Positions 30,787 through 39,019 of a DNA stretch of 39,035 bases are shown here, piece after piece (positions within the stretch are counted from its first letter, which is position 1; each line of letters begins with the position of its first letter). Origin of the DNA: a virus; the IMG/VR virus record IMGVR_UViG_3300002460_000085, positions 1 through 39,035 of that record. The stretch is one strand, 5' to 3'. The notes beneath the pieces were generated by a model. It saw only the letters and a program-made list of their open reading frames with translations, was not told the origin of the DNA and ran no database searches. The position numbers and the translations under genes were made by a program.

Positions 30787-30844
30787 TTTCAGCGGGCGGT
30801 AGGCCAACCGACGCACGAGATTCCGCTCTCGTGTCCCGCTGAAA
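30787..30844 (+). ncRNA. Three-way-junction RNA element before the capsid gene
   Basis: TTTCAGCGGG (30787-30796) pairs perfectly with CCCGCTGAAA (30835-30844). Inside it, CGGT/ACCG (30797-30810) and GCACGAGA/TCTCGTGT (30813-30834, one G-U) form two further helices. The result is a compact three-helix junction in the leader between scaffold and capsid. There is no T tract. Suggested roles are mRNA processing, 5' stabilisation or translational control of the capsid. Confidence 0.6.
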
Positions 30845-30898
30845 ACAAAAGACGGTGCGGCAGTCCACTGGCGGAGTGGTCGAAGATGAGGGAATTTT

Positions 30899-31870
30899 AT
30901 GGCACCGCCTAGCCTGACTTATATCCTCGATAACGTCGGTACGAGCACGATCGAGAAACGACTGCAAGGACTGATCGACGGTTTCTACAAATCTAACCCG
31001 CTCGCTATGCGCCTGTTGCAGCAGGACCGTATCCTAGCCGACGGCGGCAAAGATGTCCGCCAACGCATCATCTATACCCGGAAACCGGGTGGCTCCTATG
31101 CAGGTAGCGATACCTTCGACACGTCGAAGAAGGAAAGCCGCACCGAGATGGTATTCAACTGGAAGCAGTACTACGTCGATATTTCCCTTGACGGCATCGA
31201 TCTCCTAAAGAATGCCGGGGAGTCTCAGATCAGCGATCTCGTCCAAGACGAGATGGACGAGGCGCAGATGACTGCGCCGGATCTGATCGGTGATGATGTG
31301 TTCTTGGACGGCACCGGCAACGGCGGCAAGGCGATCACTGGACTGCGTGCTGCCTTTGATGATGGCACGACCTACACCACCTACGGCGGAATCACTCGAT
31401 CTTCGACTGCGAACACGCCGGGTAAGGCTGTCAGCGGCAACGTGACCACGACTGCGACTACCTTCAGCTTGTCGCAGATGAACACATTCATGGGCACGGC
31501 GACCATCAGCAACCACAAGCCGAACCTGATTATCACTACGCAAGCGCTTTGGAATAAATGGTGGGAACGCGCGCAGCCGGCGCAACGGTTCGGGCCTGGC
31601 GATGCCCGTGGCGCTTTGGCCGCGGTGGGCTTCTCAAGCATCGAATTCAACGGTGCCGAAGTGGTAGTCGATGGGCATTGCCCTTCGGGGAATATCTTTT
31701 TCATCAACACCAACTTCGTCAAGATGGTGATCCACAGTAAGCGCATGTGGGAGCCGACAGGATGGAAGTACCCCACAAATTCGGACCAGGCCATTCAACA
31801 GTTGCTTTGGGCCGGTGAGCTGGTTGTGCAAAGTCCGCGATTGCAGAATCTGGCAACGAACGTGAGCTAA
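30899..31870 (+). CDS. Major capsid protein
   Basis: A 323-residue HK97-fold-like coat protein. It has a helical N-terminus, an RIIYTRKPGGSYAG loop (the E-loop region), a DLIGDDVFLDGTGNGGKAIT spine, a NLIITTQALWNKWW A-domain strand-helix, and a C-terminus reading AGELVVQSPRLQNLATNV. Start ATG 30899 has GAGGGA behind it. The preceding scaffold and the leader RNA element fit high expression of the shell. Confidence 0.8.
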   Translation: MAPPSLTYILDNVGTSTIEKRLQGLIDGFYKSNPLAMRLLQQDRILADGGKDVRQRIIYTRKPGGSYAGSDTFDTSKKESRTEMVFNWKQYYVDISLDGIDLLKNAGESQISDLVQDEMDEAQMTAPDLIGDDVFLDGTGNGGKAITGLRAAFDDGTTYTTYGGITRSSTANTPGKAVSGNVTTTATTFSLSQMNTFMGTATISNHKPNLIITTQALWNKWWERAQPAQRFGPGDARGALAAVGFSSIEFNGAEVVVDGHCPSGNIFFINTNFVKMVIHSKRMWEPTGWKYPTNSDQAIQQLLWAGELVVQSPRLQNLATNVS

Positions 31871-31873
31871 CGC

Positions 31874-32284
31874 ATGCCGGTACTCGAACCCAAAAAGCCT
31901 GAGCGGGTTGCAGCCGCACAACACGTCCCTCCGGGTCTGCGTCATATGATGCCGATCAAAGGAGAGGCGGCGACGCTTAAGGTTGGCAACGATCGCGTGT
32001 TATACGTTGACGGTATACCACCAAAAGTTAGCTGTCATGTCGCCGCTCGGTACGTGTTGCATGCCGCGCAGGATGGTGGGTTTGGAGTGATCTGTGTTCT
32101 AAAGGGTCCGAACCACAAGCATGAGTTTAAGGTATTGGACCTCGTTCGGCGAGTTAAAAAGTGGTCTGGGCCATCACTCGTTGGGCTGACGAGATTCCGA
32201 GACGATTGCTGGCTCGATACAAGGAAGAAACTCTGGGTTGTCGGAGCAAGACCCAACCCGGAAGCAACGATCTCTTCGCCTTAA
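31874..32284 (+). CDS. Hypothetical head-region protein
   Basis: A 136-residue basic protein starting three bases after the capsid stop. Two beta-like parts (ATLKVGNDRVLYVDGIPPKV and a KKLWVVGARP end) are joined by a loop rich in His and Lys. It may be a head completion or neck protein by position; no motif proves it. A TTCGCC/GGCGAA hairpin (32275-32294) overlaps its end. Confidence 0.5.
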   Translation: MPVLEPKKPERVAAAQHVPPGLRHMMPIKGEAATLKVGNDRVLYVDGIPPKVSCHVAARYVLHAAQDGGFGVICVLKGPNHKHEFKVLDLVRRVKKWSGPSLVGLTRFRDDCWLDTRKKLWVVGARPNPEATISSP

Positions 32285-32314
32285 TTTTGGCGAATTTGAG
32301 ATAAGGAGAAAATC

Positions 32315-33088
32315 ATGGCTCTTACAACCGCTGCTGCGTTCTTGCATCTGGGCAATATTTTGTCCATCGGGGGCAATGACGTTACGGAAACGAGCACGAC
32401 CCCGAAAGTCAAATTGGGGATGCTCAGCATTGTGGTCGATGCCTTTGGCTATCATCGCATCTTCCGATATTGCAGGCTGATGGCAGCCGGAGCCCCTGGC
32501 CTCGTGTTTGACCGCGTGGCTCTAGTGACGGGAACTGTAACTGCGGTTGCCGGGGAACTCAACGACACCACGCATCTTGCCGACACGACAAACTTTACCG
32601 CCGGGGATGAAGAAGGCAAGATTTGCCAGATCAACGTTGCCGGCGGTGCGGCTCCCGAAGGTGAAACCGCCTTGATCACGGATAGTACGACTACCCAGTT
32701 AACTTTTGATCCGGGTTATCCGCTTTCGGCGGCTCCTGCATCTGGCGATACCTACTCCGATTGGGGCGTGCAGCATTTCGATGCTGGCGCTCTGGCTTCC
32801 AATAACATCAACTGCGCGGGCATTTTGATGGGCACTCCGGCCGCGAAGGATTACGGATGGTGCCAAATTCACGGTTTCCATCCTGCGGTTCAAGTCGATC
32901 CCAACAGCGCCGCGATTACCGCCGACGCTGCCGGTCAGATGGGGGCGACATCGTATGTCGTGCTATTGAGCACCGGCGCTTCACAGCAGCAGGACTATAT
33001 CGGCTGGTTCCCGATGGCGACCTCGACGACTGCCGTACAGGCAGCGTTCGTGATCGACGTGTTTGGCCAGGCGCAGCCGGTTAGTTAA
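32315..33088 (+). CDS. Virion structural protein
   Basis: A 257-residue beta-rich protein with TAAGGAG site. Segments such as VTGTVTAVAGELNDTT and QLTFDPGYPLSAAPASGDTY indicate an inserted Ig-like or barrel module. It shares an LxLGN start region with the next gene. Probably a decoration or head-surface protein. Confidence 0.55.
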   Translation: MALTTAAAFLHLGNILSIGGNDVTETSTTPKVKLGMLSIVVDAFGYHRIFRYCRLMAAGAPGLVFDRVALVTGTVTAVAGELNDTTHLADTTNFTAGDEEGKICQINVAGGAAPEGETALITDSTTTQLTFDPGYPLSAAPASGDTYSDWGVQHFDAGALASNNINCAGILMGTPAAKDYGWCQIHGFHPAVQVDPNSAAITADAAGQMGATSYVVLLSTGASQQQDYIGWFPMATSTTAVQAAFVIDVFGQAQPVS

Positions 33089-33098
33089 GGAGAAGCAA

Positions 33099-33521
33099 AT
33101 GGCACTCACAGTAAGCATTACCGAGCTTTTGAGCTTGGGCAACATGGTTGCCTCGGTCGGAACCATAGCCTTCGATTCGAGCTATCCCACCGGCGGCGAA
33201 ACCTTAGCGGCGGCCACGATCGGTTTGCAATCGATCAAATTCGTCATCTTCGAACCGACGGGCGGGATCGTCTTTGAATACGACCACACCAATGCGAAGG
33301 TCAAGGCTTACGGTCAGGGCGTGACGGTAGGTGCGGCGGGCAGCGCGACCATCGACGATTTCGCGGTTTCTGCCGGTCCTGGAGCTGCCACAAGCAGCGT
33401 CCTCGGTTTGGGCAGCACTCTAGGATCGAGCACGTTGAGTCTCGGTGCTCTGACGGAATGTCCGAGCACGAACGACTTGAGCACGATTACCGGAGTGAAT
33501 TACTTCGCTATCGGATACTAG
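33099..33521 (+). CDS. Small decoration-like protein
   Basis: A 140-residue protein behind AAGGAG. The first 71 residues (with IAFDSSYPTGGE and FEYDHTN) and the last 25 (GALTECPSTNDLSTITGV) align to the two ends of the next, larger protein. Small proteins of this composition next to capsid genes are often head decorations. Confidence 0.6.
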   Translation: MALTVSITELLSLGNMVASVGTIAFDSSYPTGGETLAAATIGLQSIKFVIFEPTGGIVFEYDHTNAKVKAYGQGVTVGAAGSATIDDFAVSAGPGAATSSVLGLGSTLGSSTLSLGALTECPSTNDLSTITGVNYFAIGY

Positions 33522-33532
33522 GGAGATCGGTT

Positions 33533-34639
33533 ATGGCTCTAACGATCAGCAGCATTGCTGCCGATATTGTGGGGCAGCATGTGAGAACGCAGGGATTGAT
33601 TGCGTTCGATTCGAGTTACCCGACTGGCGGGGAATCGCTGGTTGCGACGAATATAGGGCTGAGCGTCATAGATGACATCGTGGTAAAATCCAAAAGCGGG
33701 TACGTTTTTGAGTATGATCATACCAATAAAAAGGTATTGGCCTATATTTACGGCGGAGGTACACCGTCCGGCACAATCTCTACTCCGACATTCACCGGCG
33801 ATGCTCTAGGCACTCACGTCCATGCGGCTACCGGGTTAACCTATACGGCGACTGACGGTAGTTTGATTTACAACTATGTTCCCGGTGGCGGCGATATCAA
33901 GGGTTCGGCAACCGTAGATGTAGGTATCGCTGCTGGTACACTCCAAACCAATGGCCAGTTGATTTCCAATCTTGAAGCCGCCGACAACACGAATGTCTTT
34001 ACCTTGGCTCTTCAACCGGACGTTCCACGAGCCGTTGGCATCGCGTTCAAGAATACTAACGCCGGGGCCAGTACGGGGAACGCCGTTGACGTGACCATCG
34101 TGGGCACATTTAGAGGCGCGGCGCAGAGTGAAATTGTTTCGTTTACCGCTCTTGAATTAACCTCTACGGCTCAGAACGAAGTTGCAACCAAGTACGGATC
34201 GGAGCCGTTCGATAGTATTACGTCCATCACGCCATCCGCCGCACAGCCCGCCAACTGGCAGCATGCAGCAGGACCGGGATCTAAGCTTGGACTTCCAATT
34301 GACCCGGATACCAATGCTGAGGCCGACATTCTCAAGCTCACGAAGAATGCGGCGAATCTCGCCATTACGGGTTTGTACGATTCAACTAATAAGACCGTGA
34401 ACTTTGGCGTCCTAGCTGACGGCGATGATGTTGCCGTAATCTACAAGATTGATTTTGACGGCGCTGCCGGAACGCTTGGCGGCAGTACGGCAGCGACGGG
34501 TGGTGGAACTCCAGCAGGAACAATATCAACACCCACGTTTACCGGGGACGCAGTCGCGGCCGGAGCGTTGACCGAGGTTGCGGCGGCAACCGATTTATCC
34601 ACTCTGACCGGAGTTCGGTTCGAGGCACTTGGCGTATAG
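33533..34639 (+). CDS. Enlarged decoration-like paralogue
   Basis: A 368-residue protein. Residues 1-71 and 344-368 match the 140-residue neighbour. Between them lies an inserted region of about 230 residues, flanked at both ends by the same 18-residue motif GGGTP(S/A)GTISTPTFTGDA (residues 74-91 and 323-340). The first copy continues GTHVHA, a motif typical of trimeric phage surface proteins. It probably displays an extra domain on the shell. Confidence 0.65.
   Translation: MALTISSIAADIVGQHVRTQGLIAFDSSYPTGGESLVATNIGLSVIDDIVVKSKSGYVFEYDHTNKKVLAYIYGGGTPSGTISTPTFTGDALGTHVHAATGLTYTATDGSLIYNYVPGGGDIKGSATVDVGIAAGTLQTNGQLISNLEAADNTNVFTLALQPDVPRAVGIAFKNTNAGASTGNAVDVTIVGTFRGAAQSEIVSFTALELTSTAQNEVATKYGSEPFDSITSITPSAAQPANWQHAAGPGSKLGLPIDPDTNAEADILKLTKNAANLAITGLYDSTNKTVNFGVLADGDDVAVIYKIDFDGAAGTLGGSTAATGGGTPAGTISTPTFTGDAVAAGALTEVAAATDLSTLTGVRFEALGV
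33752..33805 (+). repeat. Protein-level repeat, copy 1
   Basis: This encodes GGGTPSGTISTPTFTGDA at the start of the inserted region. Its DNA differs from copy 2 mostly at synonymous positions. Confidence 0.7.
34499..34552 (+). repeat. Protein-level repeat, copy 2
   Basis: This encodes GGGTPAGTISTPTFTGDA at the end of the inserted region, 747 bases after copy 1. Confidence 0.7.
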
Positions 34640-34665
34640 CGGCTGTAGGCGCCAAGATTGTTGAC

Positions 34666-34704
34666 AGGGCGTGTGGGTGCCCAAAGCGCCCCGCGCCCTT
34701 TTTT
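34666..34704 (+). terminator. Intrinsic terminator after the decoration genes
   Basis: AGGGCGTG (34666-34673) pairs with CGCGCCCT (34692-34699), one T-G pair, followed by TTTTTT. It would end the capsid/decoration transcript or attenuate it before the next genes. Confidence 0.75.
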
Positions 34705-34715
34705 ATGAGACAAGG

Positions 34716-34940
34716 ATGAACGATCTCTATATTTTACTGGCGATCTTTGCGGTTATTATTTTCATCGTTCTATTTGGTCTGTGGGCCTATCGCAGATCAT
34801 TTGGCAGAGCAGTTCCCATACCCGAAACGGTTATCATCGAGATGCCAAAGCCTCCGCCAAAAACGGAGGGTGCCGACAGAGACCGCAGGGCGCGGGTTGC
34901 TAGGATGAGTTCAATCGGTGGAGACAGCAGAAGGCGTTAA
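34716..34940 (+). CDS. Single-pass membrane protein
   Basis: A 74-residue protein taken from ATG 34716, just after the terminator. A hydrophobic segment (a YILLAIFAVIIFIVLFGLW stretch, residues 4-22) is followed by a Pro-rich and strongly basic tail. The topology could be holin- or spanin-like. Its ribosome binding site is weak. Confidence 0.5.
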   Translation: MNDLYILLAIFAVIIFIVLFGLWAYRRSFGRAVPIPETVIIEMPKPPPKTEGADRDRRARVARMSSIGGDSRRR

Positions 34941-35297
34941 ATGGCTCACATAGACGACTGGAGAGTTGACCGCATTTTTAACGGTTGGACTCTTACGGAT
35001 GAATCGCCTGCGGATACTGAGTTGAGTTTGGTCAAGATTGGAGAAGCGAGACGCCATCATGTGATTGAGAAAATCGATGCCTCCTATTCAGATGTCCTTG
35101 TCTCGGGATTATTGACGGTGAAGTTTGGAAAAAAGGTAATCGCTAAAAAATATATCCACGGTGCCGGCGCTTTGGATTTTCCAGGATTTGGTCTCAAGAC
35201 CATGAACGCTAATGAACCGGTTGTTGTTGTTTTGGCCGCTGGAACAGGCGGTGCAACCGCAGTTCTTACGGTTGCCGGTTATACCAGTTGTCCATAA
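34941..35297 (+). CDS. Small virion-like protein
   Basis: A 118-residue protein starting directly after the previous stop. Ends in a beta-rich, alanine/glycine half (VVVLAAGTGGATAVLTVAGY). Probably a small structural component of the same class as the next two genes. Confidence 0.5.
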   Translation: MAHIDDWRVDRIFNGWTLTDESPADTELSLVKIGEARRHHVIEKIDASYSDVLVSGLLTVKFGKKVIAKKYIHGAGALDFPGFGLKTMNANEPVVVVLAAGTGGATAVLTVAGYTSCP

Positions 35298-35309
35298 AGG
35301 AGATTTGAA

Positions 35310-35681
35310 ATGCCAGGAACAGAAGCATCCTATGCGGATCAGATAGATACCATAACGGCGACGATTGCCATCAGCACCTCGGTCTCAAATGAGATCGATC
35401 TGAGCAATCATCGAATGATGACAATCTTTATGCCGGCGGCTTGGGATGCGGCTAACCTGACGTTCCAGGTCGCTACTGCTCCAGGAGGAACGTATCAAGA
35501 TTTATACGATGATGGCGGAACCGAGGTCAACGTGGTTGCCGCTGCGAGCCGCGCCATCGGCGTGGATCTTCATGCCGGCCCATTGGCATCTGCTAGATTC
35601 ATTAAGATTCGTAGCGGTACTACGGCAACCCCGGTAACGCAGACTGCGGCACGGTCAATCGTGCTGGTGATAAAACGATAA
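35310..35681 (+). CDS. Beta-rich virion protein
   Basis: A 123-residue protein behind AAAGGAGA. EIDLSNHRMMTIFMPAAW followed by an NLTFQVA strand and a C-terminal SARFIKIRSGT matches a frequent small jelly-roll type in phage particles. Likely tail or head surface. Confidence 0.6.
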   Translation: MPGTEASYADQIDTITATIAISTSVSNEIDLSNHRMMTIFMPAAWDAANLTFQVATAPGGTYQDLYDDGGTEVNVVAAASRAIGVDLHAGPLASARFIKIRSGTTATPVTQTAARSIVLVIKR

Positions 35682-35697
35682 AAGGAGCGATGGGCCA

Positions 35698-36270
35698 ATG
35701 GCATATCTCACTCAGATCGACACTCAGACATCAACGGATGTCAATTTAGCTACCGTATTATTGGTCTCGACTTTTACGAACACGACCAGGATTCGCGAAG
35801 TGTTTGTGAACGTCTTTGCCGATCAACTTGCTGGTGGCGGGGCTTATATCTGCACCGTCAAAGTTCAAAGAGCCGGTGCCGGCACGGCCTATACGATTAA
35901 ATCGGAATCGAGGACGCTTAGCGCGGAAACCGAGGTAGGCTTCGCTTTTGGCCCCATCACGATCAACGCGACCGACGTTCTGACTGTTTACCTATTGGGA
36001 CAGGCAGGTGACACCACAACCCCTGACGTGATTGTGGACGTGAACGAGGAATTGCCGACAGAATTAAGTACCGTCGCAACAGAGGCCTACGCAGCAGACG
36101 GTGCAGCGGCGACTCCTGTTCAACTGCTCTACATGATCTGGGCTATGTTGGCCGAAGCGAATGCCAGCGGAACCACGATTACGGTAAAAAAAATAGATGG
36201 TAGCACCACGGCGATGACTTTCACCATCGATAGCGCAACGGCGCCTGCGACGATTACGAGGGCATCATGA
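35698..36270 (+). CDS. Virion-associated protein
   Basis: A 190-residue protein, AAAGGAG site. Residues 1-120 form a beta sandwich-like region (FTNTTRIREVFVNVFADQ, then ADVLTVYL-like strands). The C-terminal TTITVKKIDGSTTAMTFTID is a hairpin module often at the base of phage fibres. Structural role by context. Confidence 0.5.
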   Translation: MAYLTQIDTQTSTDVNLATVLLVSTFTNTTRIREVFVNVFADQLAGGGAYICTVKVQRAGAGTAYTIKSESRTLSAETEVGFAFGPITINATDVLTVYLLGQAGDTTTPDVIVDVNEELPTELSTVATEAYAADGAAATPVQLLYMIWAMLAEANASGTTITVKKIDGSTTAMTFTIDSATAPATITRAS

Positions 36271-36407
36271 TCAGCGGGCTTATCGTGAGATCGCTTGGTG
36301 GGTTCAATATTTCCGCACTGATTACCCATGGACTAGCTAGTTTGGACGTGGGTGAATCAATAGGACGGCGGACAATGCGCAGACTGCTTTTGTTGTTGAG
36401 CGATTGA
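36267..36407 (+). CDS. Small hypothetical protein
   Basis: A 46-residue protein whose ATG overlaps the previous stop in ATGA style. It ends in a leucine-rich basic helix (RTMRRLLLLLSD). Function unknown. Confidence 0.45.
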   Translation: MISGLIVRSLGGFNISALITHGLASLDVGESIGRRTMRRLLLLLSD

Positions 36408-36429
36408 CAATCGGGAGAGATTAAACCTT

Positions 36430-36855
36430 ATGGCCAATGCAGTAAGTCGAGTTACGTCCGTGCGCTCGGGGGTAACAGCGAACGGCGGCTCCTGGGAGCT
36501 TTATAAAATCTTTGACAGCGAACTCGTGAATGGAACGGCAGATGTAGACTCACTGTTCGACCCCGGCGCAGTAGGTTTCGAGTTGAGCCAATTCATGACC
36601 TTCGGGCTATATGTCGTGCTCACCGGAACGACCCCTGATGTCGCGTTCCAAATACTGCAATCCTTTGACAATACGGCCGCAAATTATGCCGTGCCTGATA
36701 TCGATGGAACGATCATAACGGTGACTGATACCAACATTCATATCGTTACGGTCAGCCCGACCCCGATGCCGTTTTTCCGTATCAGGGCCAATGGGCAAGG
36801 CTCTAATGGGAGTAACGTTACGGCAACGGCTTATATTTGGATGCAGACGAGTTGA
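36430..36855 (+). CDS. Jelly-roll-like virion protein
   Basis: A 141-residue protein. A WELYKIFDSEL start, TFGLYVVLTGTTPDV and the closing FFRIRANG then ATAYIWMQT are strands of a jelly roll. Directly upstream of the spike gene, so it may be an attachment or fibre-base component. Confidence 0.55.
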   Translation: MANAVSRVTSVRSGVTANGGSWELYKIFDSELVNGTADVDSLFDPGAVGFELSQFMTFGLYVVLTGTTPDVAFQILQSFDNTAANYAVPDIDGTIITVTDTNIHIVTVSPTPMPFFRIRANGQGSNGSNVTATAYIWMQTS

Positions 36856-36862
36856 GACAGAA

Positions 36863-39007
36863 ATGAAAAAGATTTTTTTCGCTTTAGCTTTTCTACTTTT
36901 TCCCATCAATCTTTATGCAGCTACCTTTACTGGCCCAGTAGTCGCCAACGGTATCAGGGAAGCGACAGTAGCGACGCTGCCTACTTCTGGTCTGAATACC
37001 ACTTCGGTACGAATCGTTACGGATGGCAATACCGCTGGTGATTGTACGGTGGGCGGTGGATCGACTCGGGTTCTATGTAATTGGAACGGTAGCGCGTGGA
37101 CTGTTTTTCCAAGTGGCGGCGTCGGCTCCTTTGACCCCCTCATCATCCCCGGCAAGGCCACTCCTGCCACAGCCGCTGGCTCACTGACGCGGGATACCGA
37201 CAACGGTATCCTCTTCATGGGCGACGGCACAAACGCGAAGTGTCCCGAAGAGAAGTCTCAGGGAATTTTGATCGATAAATGCTGGGGGGCCGCGGCCAAC
37301 GGAACAACCGACGATAGTACAGCCTGGCAGTCCATGCTGACCGCACTGGAGACCACGGGCGGCACCATCATCAGCACGGGGCAGTCTCTGATTACTACCA
37401 CGCTCACCTGGCACGGTACGGACCTTGGCAATCTTTATATCAAAGGAGTTGCGCAGAACTCTGGCTTTAAATGGGGTGGCACGCTCGGCGGCACCATTTT
37501 TCACAACTCGTTACTGGCCGAGACCAAAGGCACAATCCACATTTTTAACATGCGTTGGACCAGCACGGGCGCCGGCAACCGCGCAGGCGAAGCAATCCGG
37601 CTCACATCATCGGGCAGCGACGAAATTTATCACAACAAATTTGACGACGTGACGGATGCCATCGTGCTTAACGGCGTCCTCTTATCCAAGATTGATTTTA
37701 ACCGCTTCGATGCCGTGAAGCAGGACGCCGTTGTCCTGACGTGTGAGAGCTGCGACCGGGGAAATAATCAGATTTGGATTAGGAACAATGAGTTCTCATA
37801 CTGCGGTCAATACTGCATCCACCCAAAAGGTCTCAGCACAGTTGACACGCTAACCATCACAGAAAACAGCTTCGAGGGGCACATCGCGGGTGTGAGCCTT
37901 GGAACCATCCGGCTCTACAAAGTTCTCGGCGCAATCGTAGAGAAAAACAGGTTCGAGGATACCTGCGGCGGCTATGGCGCGGATTTCCGGTCGATCTTTA
38001 TCGAGAGCACAGCTCAGGCCACCATCTCGCAAAACAGCTTCGGCCACTGCGGGACGGGCGCAGACTACTACATCGAGTTTGTCAACGGAACAGATGCCAG
38101 CTCTGGTATCAGGTTCATCGGAAATATGTATATCAACACGGGGCTGCTGGGTAACATCAAAGTCAACGCTGGCGTTGGCCAAGGCGAGGGTTTTTACAGT
38201 ATTGGCGATGATTTAAATCGTGATGTTAACGCAGCGATCCAAGGCGACACGGCACAAGAGTTTGTGGTGATTGGCTATAACAACACGATCATCGACGCGC
38301 ATAATATCAGATTACTACGGCCCGCCGCCGCGAATAATCTTACAGGGCTTCACGTTTTTGAACTGAGCAGCAAGCATTTCGCAGTGAAGCCTAATGAGGT
38401 GGTGCCGACTTCTGGTACATGGCGCAAGGGCGACTTTGTTTATTCTACTCTTTCGAGTCTTGCTCCCGGTACGATCGTTGATGAGCCTCTTATGTGGTGG
38501 GTCGTGACCGCCGGCACAATGGGCACCCTTGGCGCGGAGACCGGCGGTATCACCACGGGCACCACAACTCTGACGATGGACGCGCCTTCGAGCCTGGCGG
38601 TCGGGGATATGATCACCATTGCCGGTGTGAGCGGCGTAAAAACCATCACGGTAAAAACTTCCACGACCGTTTTCACGATTGATTCAGCCGCCAACGCCAC
38701 AGTCTCCGGTGCCGCAGTAGCCTATAGTGCCGCAGTGTGGGAACCGATCTATCCGGTCTTTCGCGCCACCCCTGCCAGCGCGGGAGCTACCGGTGCAGTC
38801 GGCATGCAGGCCATCGACGACAATTATCACTACTGGTACACGGGGTCGGCATGGAAACGGGCGCCCAATATATGGAACCTAACCGCCTCCAAATGCGTCG
38901 AGACAGACGGGAGCGGAAATCTAGTCAGCGCTGCTGATGTTTGCGGTTCTGGCGGCAGCGGTCTGACCCATCCACAGGTAATGGGTCGAATATCAATCGG
39001 ATTCTAG
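36863..39007 (+). CDS. Tail spike with pectate-lyase-like beta helix and a signal peptide
   Basis: A 714-residue protein. Residues 1-19 (MKKIFFALAFLLFPINLYA) read as a cleavable signal peptide with cleavage after LYA. This is odd for a phage particle protein. A small N-terminal domain follows. From about residue 135, WGAAANGTTDDSTAWQSMLT is the entry motif of the pectate-lyase/beta-helix family, and further asparagine-rich turns (NEFSYCGQYC, ENSFEGH, NRFEDTCG) continue the helix to about residue 470. The C-terminal part is a beta domain ending in a glycine-rich tail. Such spikes bind or cleave surface polysaccharide. Confidence 0.7.
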   Translation: MKKIFFALAFLLFPINLYAATFTGPVVANGIREATVATLPTSGLNTTSVRIVTDGNTAGDCTVGGGSTRVLCNWNGSAWTVFPSGGVGSFDPLIIPGKATPATAAGSLTRDTDNGILFMGDGTNAKCPEEKSQGILIDKCWGAAANGTTDDSTAWQSMLTALETTGGTIISTGQSLITTTLTWHGTDLGNLYIKGVAQNSGFKWGGTLGGTIFHNSLLAETKGTIHIFNMRWTSTGAGNRAGEAIRLTSSGSDEIYHNKFDDVTDAIVLNGVLLSKIDFNRFDAVKQDAVVLTCESCDRGNNQIWIRNNEFSYCGQYCIHPKGLSTVDTLTITENSFEGHIAGVSLGTIRLYKVLGAIVEKNRFEDTCGGYGADFRSIFIESTAQATISQNSFGHCGTGADYYIEFVNGTDASSGIRFIGNMYINTGLLGNIKVNAGVGQGEGFYSIGDDLNRDVNAAIQGDTAQEFVVIGYNNTIIDAHNIRLLRPAAANNLTGLHVFELSSKHFAVKPNEVVPTSGTWRKGDFVYSTLSSLAPGTIVDEPLMWWVVTAGTMGTLGAETGGITTGTTTLTMDAPSSLAVGDMITIAGVSGVKTITVKTSTTVFTIDSAANATVSGAAVAYSAAVWEPIYPVFRATPASAGATGAVGMQAIDDNYHYWYTGSAWKRAPNIWNLTASKCVETDGSGNLVSAADVCGSGGSGLTHPQVMGRISIGF

Positions 39008-39019
39008 GAGGGCATATTA

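Noticed and set aside
30787-30844. Hammerhead or twister ribozyme
   Set aside because: The fold has three helices, but the conserved core bases of these ribozymes (for example CUGAUGA and GAAA at the junction) are absent.
30862-30890. Sequence resembling the D arm of a serine tRNA (GGAGTGGTCGAA)
   Set aside because: No acceptor, anticodon or T arm follows; the capsid gene begins instead. The CCACT/AGTGG hairpin here is short.
34661-34666. TTGACA as a second consensus promoter
   Set aside because: It is fused to the terminator stem and has no -10 at a workable distance.
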